The notes under the pieces were generated by a model, which made no database searches, was not told the DNA's origin, and saw nothing but the letters and a program-made list of their open reading frames with translations. Both the position numbers and the translations under genes were made by a program. From the NCBI GenBank assembly GCA_011032825.1, contig JAADJZ010000021.1, forward strand, positions 124,001 through 188,000: a stretch of DNA of 64,000 nucleotides, written 5' to 3'. Of the stretch, positions 12,473 through 24,170 are shown piece after piece. Numbering within the stretch: the stretch's first letter is position 1; every line of letters starts with the position of its first letter. The stretch comes from Massariosphaeria phaeospora. Its lineage: Eukaryota; Ascomycota; Dothideomycetes; Pleosporales.

Positions 12473-14326
12473 TACGAGTAGTTAAGCTACACGAGTTCGC
12501 AAGACACTTTTGCCAAGCTCCTACCAAAACCACTCTATTCTAGCGCAAAAGAGCTTATTTTAGCTCTATATAGAGCAATTTAACTTAAGATATTATTTAA
12601 AGTTTACTTTTGCTGCTTGCTTACACGTACGCGCGTTATGCTTAGTTTAATTGCACTATTTACACTACTTTTAAGATAGTTTACCTACTCTAGCGCGCAC
12701 TTGCGTTTTTAGCTTTTTTTTATTACTACGCGCTTTAAACTTCTTTAGAGTAGTTAAACGAGCTTTATTTTTAACTGTCAAAGTTTTTTCTGCTTAAACC
12801 TGCTTTCTTTTATGCGATTTACGTTGCGTAGCAGCTTTATTTGCTACTTTTAGCTTAGCTATTTTCTATTTCGCTAACACTAGCTTGTGCGCAATAATAG
12901 CTGCTTTTTTTAAAACTTTTTTAAAAGCATTTACTATAAAAGTTAGCGAGCTATTTATATACCTCTAAATTCTTGCTTTTACAAGCGTTAATTGCGACTT
13001 TAATTTAAAAGTATTGCTTAGAGTTTGCAACTGCTAGAGCTTATTGCTAAAAAGTAGTAGTAATAGAGTACGTAGCTAAACGTTAAAAGCTGTTATAACC
13101 TATTTTAGGTTAAATAGAACCAATCTAGCGCTTTGAAACTTTTTTTGGATATTACTAAAAGTAATTGCTGCATTATAGGCGCGTATAAAGTATAGTAGAA
13201 ACTTAAGTTTTGTAATGTAAGTAATCTAATTGCGCATAAAATTTTTAGCTTAGCGCTTGTACGCTTTTTTTAAAGAAGCAAAACAACTTATATTAAAAAG
13301 CTATAAAAAGTGCAATAAGTACAGAAACATGTAGATAGTAATAATTTTGGTTTTTTTGCAGTATTGCTAGAATGCAAGCGAGTTATAGCTCTTATAGCTA
13401 TTAATTGCGAGTAGTTAGTAGCTGCTAACTACTCTTTTTTTGTATGCTTATTAAAGTACTTTAACTACTGCAGCTTAAGCTTATTTGTTGTCTAGCTCTT
13501 TTTAGAAACTACAATAACTTAGTTTTAAAGCAGATACTTTTTCTTATACTAAGCAAAGAAGTAGTAATAGCCTTTAAAAATAATAAAAAGTAAAATAGCT
13601 TACTTTGTTGCGTTAATGCTTTGGATAACTGTTGTTTACTTTTTATTGCCTTGCTGTATTGCCTTTAGCCGTTCTCGTTTCTTTAAAGCTGTAACAACTG
13701 CTTTAGTTAATATCTAGCCTATTATAAAGCTTGTTTTGTTAAAGTTGTACGTATCTACATTCTAAATACTATACTTAGCTTTTATGTTAGCTACTAGGCG
13801 AAACTAGCTCTAAATAACTTTAAAAAATTTGCAAAGCGCTTTTTTGTAATTGTACTTGCAATTAAACTTTATTGTAAACTTAAAGTAGTGCATAACTTAC
13901 GTACTAAGCTAGTTTAAGCTAATCTAGCTTAGATTGCGCTTTGCGCACAAAAAATTGGCTATATTAGCTACAGCTGCGAGCTTAGAGAAAAATCTGCTCG
14001 ATATAAGCTTAAGTATATACTCAACAACTACGCTCTCTTTAGTTTTTGTTAGATTTATTAATTTAGGCTTATAATCTGCTTGTAAAAGTTGTTTAGCGCG
14101 TAAATAGCTTAGTGTTGTTTAAAAAACGTTATAGATAGCTGCAGTGCGTTGCAAAAAAAGTATCGCGTTTTGTTTAAAAGCTTAAAAAGCAGTTTGTATC
14201 TAACGTTTATTAGAAAGTTTTATCTAGTGTTGTTGTTAAAGCATTGTGTACATAGGTAGAGTTGGTAGAAGCTTAGCAAAAGTGTTTTGCGAACTCGTGT
14301 AGCTCAACTACTCGTAAAGTACGTTA
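12473..14326 (-). mobile_element. Pg5: pogo/Fot1-like transposon relic, TIR group A variant
   Basis: Length is 1854 bp. Left end is TAATGTACTTT; right end reverse complement is TAACGTACTTT. Both carry units ACGAGTAGTT(A/G)AGCTAC and ACGAGTTCGCAA(G/A)ACAC. Unusually, the two units of one end differ from each other while each is conserved between the two ends. The interior is collinear with Pg2. It abuts GYP2 at a TA. Confidence 0.85.
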
Positions 14327-15690
14327 ACTAAATTGTTTAAAAACAAATTAACGACTTTTGCATAGTATACCTAAATAACGTGCTTATTTATATAAACAAA
14401 TTCTTGAAGCAACATAAAAAACACGTTGATAAAGTATTAAAGCGCTTTAAAAACGCTAGCTTGCACGTAAACATTAAAAAGTGCAAATTTAAAGTAAAGT
14501 TTACTAAATACCTTAGTTTTATTATAAAGGCTAAAAAAAGAATTAACTTAAATTTTGAAAAAATTGTAGCTATTAAAGCTTAGAAAGTACTAAAAACTAT
14601 AAAAAGTTTTTAAAGCTTTTTTAAGTTTACTAACTTTTATTAAAAGTTTATTAAAAACTTTGCAACAATTGCTGCTTTGTTAACGAAACTAACAAGCAAC
14701 CTTTTTTAACAATAAACTCGCAAAAAATAAAAAGCTTCTAAGCAATTAAAAAAAGTTTTTATTACTAAGCTTGTGCTAGCTTAGTTCTATTTTAATAAAA
14801 ATACAGTAATAAAATGCAACTTCTTTAGCTACGTAATAGCTAAAGTACTATTCTAGTATAGCGCTAATAGAGTATTAAGATTTTGTGCGTACTTTTTAAA
14901 AAAAATACTTTGCAAAAGTATAATTACAAGATTTACAACAAAAAACTACTTGTAATTATAAAAAAGCTAAAAAAATAAAGTGCTAAATTGCAATTAGTTA
15001 AGAAATTTAAAGTAATAATAGATTACAAGAACTTAAAATACTTTATAAAACTTTAAATGCTAAACAAAAAGCAAGTAGAATAGTTAGCTATGTTTAGTTA
15101 ATATAACATGAAAATTATATACTAATTTAGCAAGTAGAACGTGCAAGCTAACGCGCTATTAAAGCGCAAGCAAAACCTACTTGCAGAAGTAAAAAATAGT
15201 TAGCTAAAAAGCGCTTTACATAAGTGCTTAAGCTAAGAACTAAGTACTACAAAAAGTTACTTAAAAAGTTTAACGTTATAGTAATGTTTGCTTAAAAGAT
15301 AAAACTTTAAGTTGCTTTAGCAAACTTCTTAAAATAGTTTTAAAAACTCGCTAAAAAACTTCCTAAAGCAAGCAATAAAAACAGCTATAAAAACACGTAG
15401 TTTTTTTTTTCTTTAGAGATTTTTAACATAGTTTTAAAGCAGTTACTAGTTGTTTCTTAAAAAACTAAGCAACTACTAGTTGTTCGTAGAAAAACTAAAA
15501 AAGAAAAAGTACTAACTTTTAATTTAGCTATAGAAGCTAAAAAACGTTTGCAAAAGTAACGTTAAAACTAAGCAAAAACTTTAAAAGTAGCAGAAGTTGC
15601 TTAAAAACTTATAAAAGTTTTAAACTAAAATAATAACTTAGAGCATAGCATTATTACCGCATAAAAAGCGCTTTAATACGCAATTAAATA
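14327..15690 (+). mobile_element. GYP2: Ty3/gypsy fragment, RT to RNase H
   Basis: Begins inside reverse transcriptase directly after Pg5. The YLDD active site is YLNN at 14368-14379, then LIY, KHVDKVLKR, KKCKFKV, TKYLSFII, FTNFYxKFIKNF and ALLTKLTS. Near 15115-15160 there is an RNase H exit like KQNVQANAL. No integrase follows. Beyond about 15300 I recognise nothing up to the GYP3 LTR at 15700. A 67-codon ORF at 14380-14583 is a stop-free piece of this RT, not a gene. Confidence 0.8.
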
Positions 15691-15699
15691 GTAGTAAGT

Positions 15700-16109
15700 T
15701 GTAAAGGCTAAGCGGATTTGAAAGAGTCGTTTATTAGGCTTAGATTAGTTCTCGAGAAATAAGTAAGTTCGATAGACTAGAAAAGTTGTATAGCGTTTAA
15801 TACTAAAGCAGTAGCAAGCTTCATTTTGCAAAGAGTATAAAAGTTAAAGTAAAAGTTAACTTGTAGATTGTAAAATTAAAGACAACGAGCTATAAGAGTT
15901 TATTGTTTTTGCTTTATACGTAAGTGTGCTTTGTATAATCTCTTTGCTTTTGCAAAGCTAATAAATTAGTAAGAGCACGTTAATTTCTTGCTTTTAAAGT
16001 GCTATAGAGAGCGTAAAATTGCAAAGAGCATATAGAAAAGCTATGTTGTTAAGAGAAGCCTTTAGCTTACGCGCTAAGCTTACTTAAAATATAGCCGTAC
16101 TTTGTTACA
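15700..16109 (-). repeat. LTR of GYP3 (same family as the solo LTR at 29063-29491)
   Basis: The plus strand from TGTAAAGGC to TTGTTACA (410 bp) is the reverse complement of the solo LTR. Matching blocks include GTCGTTTATTAGGCTTAG, TTGTATAGCGTTTAATACTA and AAAGTTAACTTGTAGATTG. Both ends are TG...CA. The middle has diverged and lost the tandem repeats seen in the solo copy. It lies 3' of the minus-strand GYP3 integrase, so it is that element's 3' LTR. Confidence 0.75.
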
Positions 16110-16802
16110 TTTAACGCTAAAGTAAAAGCAGTTTTTTATTTTAGCAGCTTAGCAGATTATCGATTGTAAAACTATTTCTTTCTTTTTATGCTTCGTTCTC
16201 GAAGCTTTTTTTTGCTATGCTAAAAGCTTTTTCTTCTAACAGTACTACACGACGTTTTAACTTTGCAATATTTATTAACTTGTTTAGAAACATTATGCTT
16301 GTTGCTTGTTAAAGCTATTGTTTTGCAAGCCTAGTTTGCAAAGTGCATGTTTGTTTAAAACAGTGTAATAAGCGTAATCGTCAAAATCTTAAAAACTATA
16401 ATATTTAGATTTTAAAAAGTAAATAAGTGCTTATTTGTTAAGAGCGCAAGCGCTTTTAGGCTTAGCTAAAAGTAGTAAAGAAAAAAGTAGCGAAAGTTAA
16501 GCAAGCGCTGCGCGAAAATGCAAAGCGTGCAGCGAAAGCTATTGCAGTTAAAAAAGCAAGCATTTCGTTGCTAGAATAGCAAAAAGCAACTGCGAGTTTT
16601 TCTAATAGCCTAGCGATGTTTTCTTTTACCTAAAGTGCGTTGAATAGTTTTGGTAACGAAGTATAAAAAAGCAACGTTTTGTTGTACCTAACTAGTTTTA
16701 ATAATACTGTGCCAAGAGCTAGTAGTAGTTTGTAAAGTTTATGCTTAGTTTCTATGTATTCTCGCTATCTAAGTAGTTTAACTATTTAACTAGGTATTTT
16801 TT

Positions 16803-17057
16803 CTAGTTGTTTGCGACTCGATGTGTAATAATTTTCTTAACTTTAAATTCGTTTTCTTTTTTAGTTTTGTAGCGAAAAGTTCGCTGAAGTAGCGTTTGTA
16901 AATTAGCTAGTTCTAACAAGGCTATGTAAAATACTAGATAGATTTTTGCGTCTTTAAGCAGGTTTAACTTATAATTAACTAAGCTTCGTTGCTTCGATAT
17001 TAAAAATAGTTTAACTTTAACGTTGTTTAAACTTCTGCTTAGTTGTTTAGTGCGCAA
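16803..17057 (-). pseudogene. Integrase C-terminal fragment of GYP3
   Basis: An 84-codon open piece containing VNYKLNLLKDAKIYLVFYIA and LLELANLQTLLQRTF, typical of gypsy integrase C-termini before a chromodomain, ending in KIITHR. It is open only by chance within a stop-rich relic. Confidence 0.8.
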
Positions 17058-17492
17058 ATTCTTTGTAAAGAAATAAACTCTATTTCCTCTCTTTAGCTAA
17101 AGTGCTATTTTCTGTTTTTAATTAACATATAAAATGCTTTAGCGTTGCGCTATTTTAAGTTTACTTTGTAGTAACTTATGTATTTCTTTGAGTTTCTTTA
17201 CTATTCTTATCGCAGTCTTAGCTTTCGCGCTAGAAAACGTTTTTTTAAAAAAATATAAGTGTTTTTTGTAATTCGCGTAGTAAAGTGTTTATTTTGTAAA
17301 CTTAAACAACTTGTTGTTATACGCTAACTATGCTATTACTAAAAGCTTTACTTAATTAGTTTGTTATTCGTTACTATATATCCTTAGATATGTTTTTATA
17401 GTTTAATTTGTTTTTTTTGTTTACTTATTTGTTTGTAGATAATACGCTGTTGATAGCTTGCGTTTTGTTCTAATTGCAGCTAACAAAGTTGT

Positions 17493-17702
17493 TTAATAGT
17501 TCGATGTAAAAAGCTTGTCTCTGTTACTAATAATCAATTTAAGTATTTTATAGTATCTAATAAGTTGATTTAGAAAAATAAATTCTAGTTGTTGCGCAGT
17601 ATACGTATTCTTAAAAAGTACTATTTTTGCGTACTTAGTAAATCGGTTAACTATAACTATAATAGCGTTGTAAGCTATTTCTATAGCAAGGTTTTTTAAC
17701 AA
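17493..17702 (-). pseudogene. Integrase core fragment of GYP3
   Basis: A 69-codon open piece: AIIVIVNRFTKYAK, TYTAQQLEFIFLNQLIRYY and LIISNRDKLFTSNY. The first and second catalytic Asp of the DDE triad (VDRFTKY and SDRDKLF in the family) appear as Asn or in changed context, so it is dead. Confidence 0.82.
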
Positions 17703-18612
17703 AAGCAGTTTTGTTACGAAATCTATAGAAATGTTAGTTTAAAACTTATTTAGTAGCTTTAGAGCTTGCATTTCTTCGTATTGTACGTAGGTACTATGTT
17801 TGTTTTTCTAATAGTTTGCACATTTCTTAATAATTGCAGTAACTTTGTTTTTTATTCTGCTAAACTTGTAGTTTCGCTTAATAAGTTCTATTGTCCGTGT
17901 TATTCTAGAGTAATTGTAAACTAGGTTATTGTAATGTTGTTGTATAATTGCTTTCTGCAATTTTTTTAAAACTGTAATTGCGATTTTTAGAAGCGCGTTT
18001 AGCGTTCTAGCTAGTTTTAGTAATTTATTTTAGTTAACTTTAAGTATCGCGGTGTCAATAATTTCTTTTGTTTTAGCAATATTATGTTGTTAGCTAAAAG
18101 CATTAGCTTTGCCGTTGTTTTTTTTTAGTGTATACACGATTTTAAACTTGTACTAGCCTAGCATTTCTAACTATCTAACTTACTTTTAGTTAAGTACTTT
18201 AGTAGTTGTAAAATTAACTAAGTTTTTGTAATTCGTAAATATTGTAAGTTTTAAGTAGCTTTTTACGTAGACTTTCTAATGCTGTAAGTATGCAACAATA
18301 GTTAGTAGCTTTTTATCGTACACGTTGTATTGTTCTTCTAGTTCTAAAAACTTTTGTAAGTAATAAGCAATAGAGTGCTATTTGCTTTCGTGCAGTTAGC
18401 TAGCACATTTTCCTAGCGCAAAATCCAATGCGTTGGTTTTAAAGCGTAGAAGTTGTTTTGCTTGAAATATTCAAAAGCATAGTAAACTAATGCTTGCGTT
18501 TTTAAGCTGTTGAAAAGCTTTTTTTGCTTCTTTGCTTTATGCGAAAGCTGTATTTTTTCGCGTAAGCTTTGTTAAAAGTATAGCAATTTTCAAGTAATTT
18601 TTAATAAACTGT

Positions 18613-20485
18613 TAACGTACTTTACGAGCTCGCCGAACACACGAGTTCGCCGAACACTTTTGCCAAGCTTCTACCAAAACCACTTTATTCTAGCGCAAAA
18701 TAGTTTACTTTAGCTCTATATAAAGCAATTTGACCTAAAATATTATTTAGAGTTTACTTTTACTACTTGCTTACACGTACGTGCGTTATGCTTAGTTTAA
18801 CTACACTATTTACACTACTTTTAAGATAGTTTACTTACTTTAGCGCGCACTTGCGTTTTTAGCTTTTTTTTATTACTAAGCGCTCTAAACTCTTTTAGAG
18901 CAGTTAAACGAGCTTTATTCTCAACTATTAAAGTTTTTTCTACTTAAACTCGCTTTCTTTTATGCGATCTACGTTGCGTAGCAGCTTTATTTGCTACTTA
19001 AAGCTTTGCGATTTTCTTTTGCGCTAACACTAGCTTGTGCGCGATAATAGCTGCTTTTTTAAAAACTTTTTTAAAGGCTTTTACTATAGACGTTAGTAAG
19101 CTATTTATATACTTCTAAATTTTTGCTTTTACAAGCGTTAATTGCGACTTTAGTTTAAAAGTACGTTATTGCTTAGAGTTTGCAACTGCTAAAGCTCGTT
19201 GTTAATAAATAGTAGTAGTAATAAAGTACGCAACTAAACGTTAAAAGCTGTTATAACCTGTTTTAAGTTAAATAAAACTAATCTAGCGCTTTAAAACTTT
19301 TTTTGGATATTACTAAAAGTAATTGCTGCATTATAAGCGCGTATAAAGTATAGTAAAAACTTAAGTTTTGTAATGTAAATAATTTAGTTGCGCATAAAAC
19401 CTTCGGCTTAGCGCTTGTACGCTTTTTTTAAAAAAGCAAAACAACCTACATTAAAAAGCTATAAAAAGTGCAATAAGTGCGGAAACATATAAATAGTAAT
19501 AATTTTGTTTTTCTTGCAGTATTGCTAGAATGCGAGCGAGTTATAGCTTTTATAGCTATCAATTGCGAGTAGTTAGTAAGCACTAACTACTTTTTTCTTT
19601 GTATGCTTATTAAAGTGCTTTAACTATTGCAAGCTAAGCTTATTTATTGTCTAGCCGTTCTTAGAAACTGCAATAACCTAGTTTTAAAGTAGATTTTTTT
19701 CTTTGTACCAAGCAAAGAGGTAATAGCAGCTTTTAAAAATAATAAAAAGTAAAATAGCCTACTTTGTTGCGTTAATGCATTAGATAACTGTTGTTTATTT
19801 TTTATTGCTTTGCTATATTGCCTTTAGCTGTTTTTGTTTCTCTAAAGCTGTAACAACTGCTTTAGTTGTTATCTAGCTTATTATAAAGCCTGTTTTGTTA
19901 AAGTTGTACGTGTTTTTATTTTAAATGCTGTACTTAGCTTTAATATTAGCTATTAAGCTAAACTAGCTTTAAATAACCTTTAGGTTTTTGCAAAGCGCTT
20001 TTTTATAATTGTACTTGCAATTAAACTTTATTGTAAACTTAAAGCAGTGCTTAACTTACGTACTAGACTAGTTTAAGCTAACTTAGCCTAGATTGCGCTT
20101 TGCGCGCAAGAAATTGGCTATATTAGCTACAGCTGCAAGCCTAAAGAAAAATCCGCGCGTAATAAGCTTAAGTATATACTCAACAACTACGCTCTTTTTA
20201 GTCTTTGTTAAATTTATTAATTTAGGCTTGTAATTTGCTTGTAAAAGCTGTTTAGCGCGTTGATTACTTAGTATTGCTTAAAAAACGTTATAGATAGCTG
20301 TAGCGCGTTGCAAAAAAAGTGTCGCGTTTTGTTTAAAAGCTTAAAAAGCAGTTTGTATCTAACGTTTATTAGAAAGCTTTATTTAGTGTTGTTGTAGAAG
20401 CATTGTGTACATAGGTAGAGTTAGTAAGAGCTTAGCAAAAGTGTTTAGTAAACTCGTGTGTCCAACGAGCTCGTAAAGTACGTTA
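18613..20485 (-). mobile_element. Pg6: pogo/Fot1-like transposon relic, TIR group A
   Basis: Length is 1873 bp. Left end is TAACGTACTTT plus ACGAGCTCGCCGAACAC and ACGAGTTCGCCGAACAC. The reverse complement of the right end is TAACGTACTTT plus ACGAGCTCGTTGGACAC and ACGAGTTTACTAAACAC. The interior is collinear with Pg2, Pg5, Pg10 and Pg11. All reading frames are broken. Confidence 0.85.
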
Positions 20486-21309
20486 ATAGCTTTTTACTTT
20501 TAAACTAATAACTTAACAAAGTGTATAAATAGTTTTAAAAAAGCTATATCAAGTTTTTTGTAAACTAAACGTAAAATAAATAAGCACTACTTTGCTTAAT
20601 AGCTTAAATAGCTATTTTTAAAAAAACGCAACGTTAACAAAAGTTTTTTTTTCTTTTTGTAGCACGAGTACAAGGTAGACTTACTATAAATAAAAGTTTT
20701 TGCTAAACCTAATCGCTGCAAGCACACAGCAAAAAAACAAATAAATTAACAAAAAGCTAAGTTAATTGTTAGCAAGCCTTAAAATGTATTTAAGCTTGCT
20801 TAAGTATTAATAGCAAATGCTTAGCAAAAGCAAAAACGCTAGGCTAACTAATACTAGCGCAAGCTAATAAAGCTTTAAGTTAAAAACAAAGTATAGCTTT
20901 GCTTTAACAAGTAGCTATTTACTAGATAGTAGTTAAAAAAGCTAAATTAAAAGCACGCGAAACGTACTATGCTAAAAACATTTAGTAGTTACGTAGTAAA
21001 ACTAAATACGCTTTTAAAGCTACTAAGCGTGTTCTACGTTGATAAACTTTAACTAGCTAGCTCTAATTTACTTTTAAGTTAGTTTTAGAATAACAAGCAA
21101 CTGTTTTTTTTAAGTAAAAAGTTAAAACAAATACTTTCTAAAAAAAAACTTATTGCCAAAAAAATAAAGCAAAAAAATGTAAGTAGCAAAAATATGTTGA
21201 AGTTAAATAGCAAAATTACTTTACTATTATTTAAAAACCTAAAGCAGCGCTTGCTAATATAAAAGCGCTAGACTAATAAATACACTATACAAGTTTTTAT
21301 TAAAATAGC
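20486..21309. other. Unassigned AT-rich DNA between Pg6 and the putative MULE
   Basis: Conceptual translation in frame with the start of the MULE region gives Lys/Asn-rich peptides with many TAA/TAG codons and no family signature. It does not continue GYP3. It may be an old coding relic of another element. Confidence 0.35.
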
Positions 21310-23211
21310 AAAAACAATAGCAGCTTCTAATTGGATACTACTTTGGCTATTCAAATACTATCTAGCATTATTTTCAAAAATACGCTTAAAAAGTTAAAAA
21401 ACGTAGTTACGTAATTGTAGTAACTAGAACAACAAAACGTTAGTAGAGCTGTAAAGCGCTAATTGCTAACGTTGTACAAAAATTAATTGTTTAATTTTGC
21501 TCTAGCTACGTTGAACGCTAGGCATCGCGAACTAAAGCTTTGCACTTAAAAATTATTGCTTTAACTAGCGCATTTAGCAGCTGCAAGCGATACGTTTGCA
21601 GCAAACTTTTAGTACTTTTAAACTAATACTACTTAACAACAACGCTACGTAGAAGCGCGTAGTTAAAAACTTAAGTAGATATAGTTTTAGTAAGTTAATA
21701 GTTTAAATTTAAAACTTTTTTAATAGCGAAGTAGTTAGCTATTTGTATACTAATAGTTTGGCAATTTAGCGCTTTTATGTAGGTAACGCTAGAGCAAGCC
21801 TACGCTACGCATAAATGCTAAGTTAAAAGTTATATTTTATTGCTACGCCTACGCTTGCTAGGCTTGCTACTTTGCTTTTATTACTACAGCTACTTATTCT
21901 TTGCTTCTAAAAGTTTTCTTCGTTTTTTAGAGCGAAATTGGTTTTGCTAGGTACTATTTGCTTTCTTAAGCGCTTTATTTTGCGCTACAACCTACTTGTT
22001 CGCTTGCTTAAACTAGTTAACGTTTATTAGCTTATTTGCTTTGTAGTCTAGCGCTAGTGCTGCTTTATACTTAAAGCTATTTAACTTAAAGCGCGTTACT
22101 AGCGAAGTTAGCAAAAAGAAAGTAGCTATTGTTGTTTAAGTAACTGCTAGGCAGCTTGCTTAACTACTTTAAACTAAAAAAGTAGTGCGCTAGGTGTTAG
22201 CTGCTAAGCTAGCACTTAGCTAAAATAACTTAGCACTTGCAAAAAGCACTTAAGTAGCTTAAACTATGTTAAATAGTAAAAAGTTACGAGCTTTCTAGGT
22301 AACTAGGCTAGTAGAAATTATTTAAGTAGTAGCTTTTTTAAAGCACTTTTTGCTTTTAACCTAAGCGGGATTTTCTAAATAAAATAAAAGTTTTAAGTAG
22401 CTACTTTGTAAAGCGTATAATTGCTAGTAATTGTAAATTTTGTTTACTAGAATCTCGTTGTTGCTAAAGTAAATAATATAGTAAAGCTAGTATTTGCAAA
22501 GCAACTTATACGTTTTAGTAAACGTACCTAAATAAGCACTGCCGTAGTTATTAGCTTTTAATAGCTTAAGTTGCTTATTTAGTAATTGTAAAGTAGAAAG
22601 TATAATTTGCTGAAAAAGCAGTTGAAACTTTAGAACTTTAGTAACTAAGTTAAGCACTTTGCTATAAGCTTAGCTTATTTTAGTTTTATACGTATTTACT
22701 TAGTTCTTAACGTAAAAGTTTACTAATAGTACTACATTTTAGAAGTAACTTTTAGCTAACACAAAACTTCTTTTAATATAACAATAAAAGCTTTTGCTTT
22801 AAGAAGTTGCTTTGTACGCAGTTAGCTAGCAGTAAGCTTAGTTAACTTTGCTGCGAATTTAACTATAGAAATTAATAGTAAGCTTTAATTAGTACTAAAG
22901 TTAAGTAGAAACCTATAGTAGCACTTCGCTTACTTATCTCAAAATAGTAGCTAGTACTCGCTAAAGTATTTTGGCAGTTTTGAAAACTTTTGTAGTTGTT
23001 TCAAATAAACTAGCAGCGAAGCTTGAACTTTTTAGTAGTAAAAGCGTTAACAGAAGTGTACTACCAAGCTATAAAGCCTAGTTTAGTAGCTTTAATTTTT
23101 ATTTTTTATTTTTTTATAGGCCTAGCGTATATTCTACGCTTTAATTGCTTAAGCTTTAACGTTTTTGTTAATATGCTAGATGCAAAGCTATAGTAGAATC
23201 TAAGAAAAGTT

Positions 23212-23409
23212 TTAGTACAAAGCAGCTTTCAACTTGCTATTATTGTTAGTAACAAAATAGAGTAGAAATACTTTTACGTTATTAAAGTAGCGCTTAAGCG
23301 CTTTTATTGCTAAGCTGTAGTTGTTCTTTAACTTGCTGCTAAAAAAGCAATACGCTACGTTAAACGTAGTACTAACGTTAGTAATCTCGTTTATATGCAA
23401 TAGTAGCAT
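23212..23409 (-). pseudogene. MULE-type transposase fragment
   Basis: 65 codons: LLHINEITNVSTTFNVAYCF, then NYSLAIKALKRYF, VKVFLLYFVTNNNSKLKAAL. Order and spacing match the MULE transposase core (LLxIxGxxxxxxTFxxAxxF, then W/YxLAxxxLxxxF, then FVTDxDxAL). The Asp of VTD is Asn here, consistent with RIP. Confidence 0.5.
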
Positions 23410-23732
23410 ATTGAACTAGTTTATTTTGTACGTAGCGTTAAGTAATAGTACGTTAGAATTTTCTTTTAAGAGTTAGCGTAAGAGTAGGTAAGCAAAAAAT
23501 ACAAACTTTAAGTAGTTTTTTTTGTTGTGTAAGTGCTTTGCGTAGTACTTGCTTTTCGCAAAGTTTCTAGCTGCAAGCAAATTAATAAAAACTTTTATTT
23601 TAGACTTTCTATTAAGCTAGGCGAGAGTTAGCTAGTAGTATTTGTTGTATATATCTCGCAAGTTAATTTTAACACTTAATTTAATAAGTTTTAATAGTAT
23701 AGTTTGTAATAGGCAGCGTAACTAGTAACTAT

Positions 23733-24125
23733 TAAGCTAGTAAATAAGTAGAAGTTGAGTTAGAGTTGAGTTAGCTTACGTTAAACTCTAACTTAACTTT
23801 AGCTTTAACTCGCGCTAGTTACTAAGCAGCTTAAGTTAAAGTTAAGTTAAAGTAGTTAAAGCTTAGAGTTGTAGTTAAGTTTTATGTAATATTTACAACT
23901 TATATTAATATTAAGTTTTTTATGTATATTTATTACATTTATTTAATATAGTTTTTTAACTATTTAGGTAACTCTAACTTAACTTTTAACCTAAAGTTTT
24001 AACTACTCTAACTTAACTTCTACCTACGCTAGGTTAACTCAAACTTAATTTTAATCTAAAGTTTGTACAACTTATAACCTAACTTATATCTATTAATAAG
24101 TACTTTCTACTTATTTACTAGCGTA
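23733..24125. mobile_element. H-MITE A1 (393 bp) with perfect 8-bp target duplication
   Basis: Ends are TAAGCTAGTAAATAAG and the reverse complement TACGCTAGTAAATAAG. It is flanked by GTAACTAT at 23725-23732 and again at 24126-24133. An 8-bp duplication with short inverted ends suggests the hAT superfamily. The interior is non-coding and full of TTAAGTTAGAGTT / CTAACTTAACTTTAAC motifs in opposite arms. Confidence 0.88.
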
Positions 24126-24170
24126 GTAACTATGCTATATAATACTTTTTATTGCACTATCTATTTTCTT

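Larger units (their letters stand above)
16110..18612 (-). mobile_element. GYP3: Ty3/gypsy chromovirus relic, RNase H to chromodomain
   Basis: Minus strand, from the right: an RNase H-side block (FIKNYxKIAxLLTKLT) near 18600, the integrase core at 17400-17702 (VIVNRFTKYAK, SNRDKLFTSNY, KLSTAYYLQTN), then the integrase C-terminal domain at 16803-17057 (VNYKLNLLKDA, VFYIALLELA). Directly after it comes a chromodomain-like segment, KKYLVK...DSENT, at about 16700-16800. The 3' LTR follows at 16109. The 5' part is lost where Pg6 sits at 18613, since sequence beyond 20485 does not resume RT. Confidence 0.83.
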